64,000 nucleotides of DNA from AP-15 sp963732095 (GTDB taxonomy: Bacteria > Pseudomonadota > Alphaproteobacteria > ATCC43930 > CGMCC-115725), in contig CAVSZA010000016.1 of the NCBI GenBank assembly GCA_963732095.1, forward strand, positions 248,001 through 312,000. The letters are read 5' to 3'. Below, in pieces: positions 57,738 through 64,000 of this stretch (positions are counted from its first letter, which is position 1; each line of letters opens with the position of its first letter). The notes under the pieces were generated by a model. It searched no databases and had not been told where the DNA came from. It was given only the letters and a program-made list of their open reading frames with translations. The position numbers and the translations under genes were made by a program.

Positions 57738-58487
57738 GACCGGAGTTCCGCGGGAACGCGAGAGGTTGGCTTTGAGCGCGCGGTCATGGTCGGGATGGAG
57801 CGTTCCCATCATCCGATCCCACCAGCTGAAATGCGTCGCGTAATTGCAGCCGAAGAACTGATGATGCTGATCGTGATGAGTGACGCCGACGAGCGGCGAT
57901 GGCGGCCAGCACCATCGACCGCCATGCTCGTAGCCGGAGTGGCCGATCACGCCGGTGATCTGATCATAGATCTTGTGTGCGAACAATACCGCGGGCGCGA
58001 TGGGTATCAGGAAATGGGCGACCAACCAATAGGATTGCAAGAAAAGATTGTCGACCAGGCGATCGCTGTTGTTGGACCAGACCACCGGCGTGATCGTCAA
58101 ATGGTGCCATCGATGCACCCACCGATAAAAAAACCGGGTGTGAATCAGCCGGTGCAACCAATAGAACCAAGTGTCGAACAGTACGAGCGAGACGACGGCC
58201 GAAAAGACTGTCCCGCCGATGCCGGGCAAGGGCCGCAATCCCCAGCCGAGAGCGGTGTAGCTCCAGTGGCCGGCGCCGAGCATTCCAGCGATGACCGCCA
58301 GCGAGACAACGCTCTGCCTAAGGTCGCGTTTGATATGTGACGTTGGCGTCTGCCGGGCGGATTGGATTTTGATGGCGCGGCGGTTCAGTCGCGTGACAAC
58401 TATGCAAGCGATCAGGTAACAGGCGAGCAAAGCGGAGTAGCAAACGGCAATAGTCGCCAACAGAGAACCGAACTGTCGAAAGAACAT
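57732..58487 (-). CDS. Sterol desaturase/fatty acid hydroxylase family protein
   Basis: About 251 residues of a diiron membrane hydroxylase. Several transmembrane helices surround the His boxes HRLIH, HRWHH and HHDQHHQFFGCNYATHFSWWDRMMGT. Relatives hydroxylate or desaturate sterols, carotenoids, sphingoid bases or fatty acids. ATG at 58487 gives a typical hydrophobic start (MFFRQFGSLLATIAVCY); the 32-residue extension upstream has no family similarity. Confidence 0.87.
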   Translation of the reverse strand: MFFRQFGSLLATIAVCYSALLACYLIACIVVTRLNRRAIKIQSARQTPTSHIKRDLRQSVVSLAVIAGMLGAGHWSYTALGWGLRPLPGIGGTVFSAVVSLVLFDTWFYWLHRLIHTRFFYRWVHRWHHLTITPVVWSNNSDRLVDNLFLQSYWLVAHFLIPIAPAVLFAHKIYDQITGVIGHSGYEHGGRWCWPPSPLVGVTHHDQHHQFFGCNYATHFSWWDRMMGTLHPDHDRALKANLSRSRGTPVL

Positions 58488-58793
58488 ATCGTACCCGCCC
58501 CCGCTGTTCGCATGTCCATCGATTGTGCGCAACATCGATGGTCGGTGGCAATGGTAAAACCTCCGATGCCCTGGCCGCGGCACCGAGCAGCTCGAGCTGT
58601 CGCTCGAGACGCAGGAGACCGATCAGCGGAGCGACGGGCGACGGCATCGCCGCGCCGTCGCCGCAGCCCATCGCCGAGCCAAGCTCAAGCGGCCGCCACG
58701 CAAAATCGATTGCTTGGACCCAGCATCGCACATTCCGTTGCGAGGCGGCTTCAGCCGGCGGACGCTTTCCGCGGACGAACTCAGCCCGTGACG

Positions 58794-59678
58794 TCAGCCA
58801 TCGTCAGCCATTGTCAGGCCCGCCACGATGTGGCGGCGGAGGGCAAACAAGAACCCGATCGGCGGCAACACATAAATGATGGCAGCGGCCATCATAGCGT
58901 TCCACGGGGCGTCGACGTCGGCAAACAATTGGCCCTGGGTCACCGCCACGGTCATGTTTCGTACCGCAAGCAGCACCGACGGATACAAATAGTCGTTCCA
59001 GGCGAGCAGCAGCGCATAAATCGCGACGACCGCCAGCGCCGGCGTCATCAAGGGCAAATAGACGCGCAAATACACTTGAACGGGGGATGCACCGTCGACA
59101 CGCGCCGCGTCGTCCAGTTCAAACGGTATCAACCTCGCGTACAGCTGCAAAATCAGGATCGCAAACGGCGTAGCGAAGGTCACCTGCGCCGCAATGACCG
59201 CCCAAGGGTTATCCGACAGCCCGTAGGTGTGCATGATCCGAAAGCACGGGACGATCAGGAAGGAGGCGGGAATCGCGTAGGTGAATAGCGCAGCGTTAGT
59301 CAACAGGAAGCCTTTGCTCAGCCGCATACGGCTCACCGCGAAACTCGCTAGCGAGCCGATCACCACGGTCAGCAGCACCGTCACCAGCCCGATAAAAAGA
59401 CTGTTGCCGAACTGGTGCCAGAAATCTTCGAGGTACCGCGCCTCCTGCGTTAAGACCGCGCGGAAGCCCTCGAGTGATGGCTCGGGCGGCCAGAGATTGC
59501 CGTCGAACTCGATCTCCCCTTCTTCGGGATCGAGGGCGATCAGGAACATGTTGTAAACGGGCGTGAGCGACCAGATCAGGATCACGATGCCTAGCATCAC
59601 CGAGCCCGCTTCGGTGAGAACCCGTCGCAGCCGGTAACGCCGGCGCGCCGGTTGCGCAAGCGCCACGGCGACGCTCAT
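58794..59678 (-). CDS. ABC transporter permease, carbohydrate type (MalG-like)
   Basis: A 294-residue binding-protein-dependent permease with six helices and the EAA loop DDAARVDGASPVQVYLRVYLPLMTP (about 195-220), the ATPase docking site. The end of the ORF (FALRRHIVAGLTMADDG) matches the conserved MalG-type C terminus. It overlaps the upstream permease gene by 4 bases. No ATPase or binding-protein gene adjoins. Confidence 0.9.
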   Translation of the reverse strand: MSVAVALAQPARRRYRLRRVLTEAGSVMLGIVILIWSLTPVYNMFLIALDPEEGEIEFDGNLWPPEPSLEGFRAVLTQEARYLEDFWHQFGNSLFIGLVTVLLTVVIGSLASFAVSRMRLSKGFLLTNAALFTYAIPASFLIVPCFRIMHTYGLSDNPWAVIAAQVTFATPFAILILQLYARLIPFELDDAARVDGASPVQVYLRVYLPLMTPALAVVAIYALLLAWNDYLYPSVLLAVRNMTVAVTQGQLFADVDAPWNAMMAAAIIYVLPPIGFLFALRRHIVAGLTMADDG

Positions 59679-60583
59679 AGCTCCACCTCGCTCGTCCGGA
59701 GCCTGCGCATCAATACGATCGCAATCGGGATCAACACCGGGAGGGCCGACAGCGCCGCTGCCACGCCGAGCGCCGGCCTTGCGGTATCGAAGGCGTAGTG
59801 GAAGCCGAGCGTCGCCAACACGTCCGTCAAACCCGCCGGCCCCCCGCCCGAGACAAGATAGACGGTCGTGAAGTCGCCAACTGTCCAGAGCGTGGAGAGC
59901 AGCGTGCAGAGGAGATAGAGGTTCGCCATTAGCGGGAACGTGACTTGGACGAAGCAGCGGATCCCGGTAGCTCCGTCAACTTCCGCCGAGTTGTAGATGT
60001 CCCGGGGAATCTTCATCCGGGCGGCGAGAAATATTATGGTCCAGAACGGCATCCATTTCCAAATATAGACAACAATGTTTGATCCGAGGGCGAGCCAACG
60101 ATCATTGAACCAGACGGGACCCTTAATTCCGAACAGCGATAATACGCCGTTGACCAAACCCCCTTCCTGCAGCATCCAGTGAAAGGAAACGCACGCTTGT
60201 GCCGCGGCAATTGCCCACGGCAAAACAAAGACTGCCAGCAACGCCCTGATCCACCAGCAGGGGCGCAGGAAGAAGCCCGACAGCAGCAAGGCCAGGAACA
60301 TCTTTACGTTCACACCGAGGCCGACGAACAGCAAAGTATTGACGACCGCGGGCAAGTAGGACGGATCGGCGATCAGCTCGGCGTAAAGCGAGGGTTTGCC
60401 GGCCATCCACAGCGCATAGCCGAAGGGATAGACAACAAAAAAGAAAAACACCGCCACATAGGGTAGGACAAAAGCAATCGCCCAGGTGAAATCCGAGCCG
60501 TGCAGGGGGCGGTGCTCGGGCGGTCGCCACGGCGCTTTGACCGATATGCGCGGCCCGGTTGCGAGAACCTCCTGCGTGCTCAT
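59675..60583 (-). CDS. ABC transporter permease, carbohydrate type (MalF/UgpA-like)
   Basis: A 302-residue partner permease: six helices, with the EAA loop NSAEVDGATGIRCFVQVTFPLM (about 210-232). It heads the minus-strand pair and overlaps the MalG-like gene by 4 bases (coupled). Upstream lies a divergent methyltransferase gene, so the usual binding protein and ATPase genes are missing; the pair may be an orphan or rely on a distant MsmX-like ATPase. Confidence 0.9.
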   Translation of the reverse strand: MSTQEVLATGPRISVKAPWRPPEHRPLHGSDFTWAIAFVLPYVAVFFFFVVYPFGYALWMAGKPSLYAELIADPSYLPAVVNTLLFVGLGVNVKMFLALLLSGFFLRPCWWIRALLAVFVLPWAIAAAQACVSFHWMLQEGGLVNGVLSLFGIKGPVWFNDRWLALGSNIVVYIWKWMPFWTIIFLAARMKIPRDIYNSAEVDGATGIRCFVQVTFPLMANLYLLCTLLSTLWTVGDFTTVYLVSGGGPAGLTDVLATLGFHYAFDTARPALGVAAALSALPVLIPIAIVLMRRLRTSEVEL

Positions 60584-60808
60584 ACCCGCCTCCGAGGTAG
60601 AATCCCTATTTTAGAGCCGCGGTAACAACGCGCCGAAACGGCGTTGAGGTAAACCTGAACCACGATCGGAACGGCGCGCAACGCGATAATGAGAGGCTGC
60701 CTTACGTCGCTGGTGCGCGGCGGCAAGACGTCGCTCGCGCAAACCCTCCGGAAGCTTCAGCCCCTCTCGCTTATCGCGCTGCTGGCGACGCTCGCCTAAG
60801 ATGGCCCG

Positions 60809-61528
60809 ATGTCCTCCGACGTCGTCGATCTGCGGGATTTCTATCGCACCGGTCTTGGTCAGATCGCTCGGCGAATGATCCGCGGCGCCATTCGCCAGGT
60901 CTGGCCCGACCTGCATGGGATGCGGCTCCTCGGGATCGGCTATGCGACGCCGTTTTTGCCGGCAATGTCGGCCGAGACCGAGCGCACGGTGGCGCTGATG
61001 CCGGCCGCGCTCGGGGTGCTCGGCTGGCCGCCGGAGGGGCGTAATCTGGTCACCCTCGCCGATGAGGGAGAGCTCCCCTTCGCGGATTATTCGATCGACC
61101 GGGTGTTGCTGGTCCACGGCCTCGAAACCACCGACCAGGCGGGCCCGATGCTGAAGGAAATCTGGCGTGTCCTGGCCGGCGGCGGCCGCCTATTGGTCAT
61201 CGCCCCAAACCGCCGCGGCATCTGGGCCCGGCTCGACCGCACCCCGTTTGGTTCGGGCCGCCCCTACACGATGTCGCAATTGTCGCGGCTGCTGCGCGAC
61301 GAGCAATTCACCCCGGTCGGAACAGGCACCGCGCTGTTCATCCCGCCCGCACGAAAGCGCATGATCTTGCGCTCGGCCGCAGCGTGGGAGCGGATTGGCA
61401 AGCGCTGGTTTCCGACCTTCGCCGGGGTCGTGCTGGTCGAGGCCACAAAACAGATCTATGCCAAGCCCGCGCCCGTCCGAGCACCGCGACGCCGCCTGGT
61501 CTATGCGCCGGCGCCGCACGGCTTGTAA
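60809..61528 (+). CDS. SAM-dependent methyltransferase, unassigned
   Basis: A 239-residue methyltransferase-fold protein: DLRDFYRTGLGQIARRMIRGAIRQVWPD at the start, LLGIGYATPFLPAM replacing the usual GxGxG loop, IDRVLLVHGLETTDQAGPMLKEIWRVLAGGGRLLVIAPNRRGIWARLDRTPFG in the middle. This is the alphaproteobacterial methyltransferase-11 group often found near gloB; its substrate is not established. The motif I loop is degenerate, so SAM binding should be tested. Confidence 0.82.
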   Translation: MSSDVVDLRDFYRTGLGQIARRMIRGAIRQVWPDLHGMRLLGIGYATPFLPAMSAETERTVALMPAALGVLGWPPEGRNLVTLADEGELPFADYSIDRVLLVHGLETTDQAGPMLKEIWRVLAGGGRLLVIAPNRRGIWARLDRTPFGSGRPYTMSQLSRLLRDEQFTPVGTGTALFIPPARKRMILRSAAAWERIGKRWFPTFAGVVLVEATKQIYAKPAPVRAPRRRLVYAPAPHGL

Positions 61529-61539
61529 CGACACTCCGA

Positions 61540-62352
61540 TCAGTCGGTCGCCGGCTTCTTGGAATAGAAATACGGCCCCGGCCAATCGCCGATTGCGGCT
61601 GTGTGAGTGACGAGCCCGATCCCCTCGCGCCAGTAGTGAAGCTGACAGCCGGGCGGCTCTAACGCGAAGCTGAGCCGCGCCTCGGGGCGGAGATCGAGGA
61701 CGATTTGGTGCGCGGTGCTCGGAGCCGTCCCAGCGACCGTACCGGCAAAGCGGCTTTCGATTGGACGATGAAGATGCCCGCAGAGGATTCGCTCGATTTG
61801 GCGGTGATGCCGAATGACCTCGGCAAAGCTGGCGCTGTCGGCGAGCCCTGACTGATCCATCCGGCGGATCCCAGTCGGAAACGGCGGATGATGCATGAGA
61901 ACCAAAGTCGGCCGATCCTGCGTCCCCGAGAGGATGCGATCGAGCCACTGCAGCCGCTCCGAGCACAAGGCCCCGCCGCCCTTGCCCGGCACCAACGTAT
62001 CGAGCGCGATGATGCGCAACGGGTAGTCCTCGATCGCGTAATGGAGAAAGCCATGCCGGGGCAGGTACCTATCCCCGCTGAACGCCTCCCGCATCGGTTC
62101 GCGTGCATCATGGTTGCCGGGGATCGCGAATATCGGCATGCGCAGCGGCGCGAGGAGACCACGCAAATGGGCATATTCCTCCGGCGCGCCGCTTTCGACG
62201 AGATCGCCGGTGAGAACGATGGCGTCGGGTAAAGGATCGAGCCGGTTGAGCGCTGCCACCACCCGTTCGAGAGCGGATGCGGTGTCGACGATCCCCATCA
62301 GGAGCGTCCCCGGCGATGTGATGTGGGTATCGGTGATGTGGGCGATCAGCAT
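61540..62352 (-). CDS. Metallophosphoesterase, cAMP phosphodiesterase (CpdA)-like
   Basis: A 270-residue calcineurin-like phosphoesterase: metal motifs HITDTHI, VLTGDLVESG, IPGNHDAREPMR, LVLMHHPPFPTG and ILCGHLHRPI are all present and in order. The class III cyclic nucleotide phosphodiesterase pattern (D-x-H...GD...GNHD...H...GHxH) suggests 3',5'-cAMP hydrolysis, though related enzymes act on phospholipids. It ends 11 bases past the convergent methyltransferase. Confidence 0.88.
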   Translation of the reverse strand: MLIAHITDTHITSPGTLLMGIVDTASALERVVAALNRLDPLPDAIVLTGDLVESGAPEEYAHLRGLLAPLRMPIFAIPGNHDAREPMREAFSGDRYLPRHGFLHYAIEDYPLRIIALDTLVPGKGGGALCSERLQWLDRILSGTQDRPTLVLMHHPPFPTGIRRMDQSGLADSASFAEVIRHHRQIERILCGHLHRPIESRFAGTVAGTAPSTAHQIVLDLRPEARLSFALEPPGCQLHYWREGIGLVTHTAAIGDWPGPYFYSKKPATD

Positions 62353-62365
62353 CGGGATCTCGGGA

Positions 62366-63055
62366 TTACAGACCGGCGCTGCCGCAAAGGACGAAGATGC
62401 CTTGCTCGGCGAGCAGGTTGGCCAAGCTGCCCCGGGGATCGAGAGAATACGGTTGACCGTGGCGGTCCAACGTGACGCTGCGGTCGACGCGGACCCCGAT
62501 CTCGTCGCACAGCGCGATAAAGTCGCGGATTGTGCAGAGATGAATGTTGGGGGTCTCGTACCAGGGGTGGGCGAGGCAATGCGAGAGCGGCATCCGGCCG
62601 GTCAGCAAAAGTCTGACGCGGATGCGCCAGAACCCGAAATTCGGAAACGACACGATCGCCCGCCGGCCGATCCGCACGAGCTCCTCGACGACCCGGCGCG
62701 GCCGGTGCGTCGCTTGCAGGGTCTGGCTCAGCACGACGACATCGAACGCCTCGGCCGGATAGGCTTCGAGATCCCGGTCGGCGTCGCCTTGAATGACCGA
62801 CAGACCGTGGCCGACACAGGCGTTGACGCCAGATTGGCTCAGCTCGATGCCGCGCCCGTCGACACTCTTTTGCCGTGCCAGATAGCCGAGCAAGGCCCCA
62901 TCGCCGCAACCGATGTCGAGGACACGCGACCCAGGCTCGATCATCTCGGCAATCAACCGCAGATCCTGGCGCAGCTCGCCCGCGGCGCCCGGCGCCATCG
63001 TCGTTCGCGCGGCCGCGCCGAAACTCGGCGCGGCGCTTTCGCCTGAGACAGCCAT
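62366..63055 (-). CDS. metW: Methionine biosynthesis protein MetW
   Basis: A 229-residue MetW: IAEMIEPGSRVLDIGCGDGALLGYLAR, then FDVVVLSQTLQATHRPRRVVEELVRIGRRAIVSFPNFGFWRIRVRLL, both diagnostic. MetW works with MetX in homoserine acylation for methionine synthesis in many bacteria. Its start overlaps the metX stop (TAATG), so translation is coupled. Confidence 0.95.
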   Translation of the reverse strand: MAVSGESAAPSFGAAARTTMAPGAAGELRQDLRLIAEMIEPGSRVLDIGCGDGALLGYLARQKSVDGRGIELSQSGVNACVGHGLSVIQGDADRDLEAYPAEAFDVVVLSQTLQATHRPRRVVEELVRIGRRAIVSFPNFGFWRIRVRLLLTGRMPLSHCLAHPWYETPNIHLCTIRDFIALCDEIGVRVDRSVTLDRHGQPYSLDPRGSLANLLAEQGIFVLCGSAGL

Positions 63056-64000
63056 TACCTGGAGCGGCTGAGGCCGCGGTGTTCGGCGCAGCCGTTTAGA
63101 AAACCGTGCAAGGTCTCGAACAGCTCCGGCTCGTGCAACAGAAACGCGTCGTGCCCGTTATCGGTGGCGATCTCGACAAAGCTGACATTGGCTGCCGCCG
63201 CGTTCAGCGCATGCACGATTTCCCGGCTTTCCGGGGTCGGAAACAGCCAGTCGCTGGTGAATGAGATGATGCAGAGACGCGAGCGTGTGCCCTCGAACGC
63301 GCCGGCCAGCGTACCGCCGTGCTCCGCCGCCAGATCGAAATAATCCATCGCGCGGGTGATGTAGAGATAGGAGTTCGCGTCGAAGCGGTCGACAAACGTG
63401 CTGCCCTGGTGACGCAGATAGCTCTCGACCTGGAAATCGGCGTCGAAACCATAGGTGACAGCGAGGCGGTCCTGCAGGTTGCGCCCGAATTTGCGGTGCA
63501 ACGCCGCTTCGGAGAGATAGGTGATGTGGGCCGCCATGCGGGCCACGGCGAGCCCGCGCACGGGCTTGCGGTCGAGGCTCAGATAGCGCCCGCCGCACCA
63601 ATCGGGGTCGGCCATGATCGCCTGCCGGCCGACCTCGTGAAACGCGATGTTCTGCGCCGAATGCCGCGCCGCTCCGGCGATCGGCACCGCGGCAAAGACG
63701 CTGTCGGGATAGCTGGCCGCCCATTCCAGCACCTGCATCGCGCCCATCGAGCCGCCGATCACGCAGAACAGGCTGTCGATCCCGAGGTGGTCGAGCAGCA
63801 GCTTTTGCGCGCGCACCATGTCGCGGATCGTGATCACCGGGAATGACAGTGCCCAGGGCTCGCCGCTCGCCGGATCGATGTCCTGCGGGCCAGTCGTGCC
63901 CATGCAGCCGCCGAGCACATTCGGGCAAATCAAAAAATAGCGCTCGGTATCGAGGACCCGGCCCGGCCCGACCATTGTCTCCCACCAGCCCGGCTTTCCG
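63055..64000 (-). CDS. metX: Homoserine O-acetyltransferase MetX (5' end beyond window)
   Basis: About 315 codons are visible of an alpha/beta-hydrolase-fold acyltransferase that activates homoserine for methionine synthesis. It shows GKPGWWETMVGPGRVLDTERYFLICPNVLGGCMGTTGPQ, nucleophile IGGSMGAMQVLEW, SYLRHQGSTFVDRFDANSYLYITRAMD, LCIISFTSDWLFPTPES (Asp) and NGHDAFL (His). The frame stays open to base 64000; the start and any SAM-responsive leader lie outside. Confidence 0.95.
   Translation of the reverse strand, partial: GKPGWWETMVGPGRVLDTERYFLICPNVLGGCMGTTGPQDIDPASGEPWALSFPVITIRDMVRAQKLLLDHLGIDSLFCVIGGSMGAMQVLEWAASYPDSVFAAVPIAGAARHSAQNIAFHEVGRQAIMADPDWCGGRYLSLDRKPVRGLAVARMAAHITYLSEAALHRKFGRNLQDRLAVTYGFDADFQVESYLRHQGSTFVDRFDANSYLYITRAMDYFDLAAEHGGTLAGAFEGTRSRLCIISFTSDWLFPTPESREIVHALNAAAANVSFVEIATDNGHDAFLLHEPELFETLHGFLNGCAEHRGLSRSR

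Noticed and set aside
1..64000. CRISPR array, tRNA, rRNA or intact insertion sequence
   Set aside because: No regularly spaced direct repeats, cloverleaf-like segment with CCA-type end, rRNA stretch or transposase frame was seen by eye; a tRNAscan or IS search would be needed for certainty.

Overview
The window is high-GC DNA from an alphaproteobacterium, most likely a soil or plant-associated member of Rhizobiales or Rhodospirillales. The evidence is the gene order ffh-rpsP-rimM-trmD-rplS-leuC-leuD-leuB, a RegB/RegA redox two-component pair, metX-metW, alphaproteobacterial palindromic repeats (including the 'GLDPRIH' type), and many genes for aromatic or xenobiotic breakdown. No rRNA, tRNA, CRISPR array, intact transposase or replication origin was seen.

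Layout. 39-5321: amidase, LLM flavin monooxygenase, NIPSNAP protein, alpha/beta hydrolase and an autotransporter barrel. 5723-10034: a DUF4062-nSTAND1 NTPase with a transmembrane segment, followed in another frame by a TPR-like repeat protein; together they look like one conflict or signalling protein split in two. 10347-12968: cis-diol dehydrogenase plus Rieske dioxygenase alpha and beta subunits. 13240-17988: uppP, CaiB/BaiF CoA-transferase, an ABC-ATPase relic, a hypothetical protein, an NHL propeller and a cupin. 18006-23635: a scarred region with a truncated NIPSNAP gene, three copies of the 3' end of a large FAD/Fe-S oxidoreductase gene, an ABC binding protein, hicB with a frameshifted hicA, and the oxidoreductase gene itself split by a frameshift. 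23800-30944: a structured RNA candidate, then the ffh/ribosomal/leu block. 30950-33486: amidohydrolase and cobT.

33879-38442 is a molybdenum locus in decay: Mop protein, ModE-type regulator, fragments of binding-protein genes and an intact modA, but no modBC. It is interrupted by a PEP-CTERM protein and an SDR pseudogene. 38449-43871: ABC-2 exporter, RegB/RegA, trypsin-like protease and lysophospholipase-like hydrolase. 44270-51401: small secreted protein, MFS transporter, nicotinate phosphoribosyltransferase, class II DAHP synthase behind a leader-peptide attenuator, a Doc toxin with an unusual partner, and glutathione reductase. 51520-57737: LLM monooxygenase, a PEP-CTERM protein with a sigma-54-type promoter, ElaA-type acetyltransferase, LigJ-like hydratase, BBE oxidoreductase and a methyltransferase. 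57732-64000: sterol-desaturase-like protein, two sugar ABC permeases, a methyltransferase, a phosphodiesterase, metW and metX (cut by the window end).

The most informative non-coding signal is upstream of the DAHP synthase gene. A 22-codon leader with clustered Phe, Trp and Tyr codons is followed by mutually exclusive GC-rich stems, the layout of a classical transcription attenuator sensing aromatic amino acids.

Several otherwise well-conserved genes (DAHP synthase, RegB, MFS transporter, FAD oxidoreductase, hicA) carry what look like single-base frameshifts. Some may be sequencing or assembly errors, so each needs read-level confirmation before being called a pseudogene.
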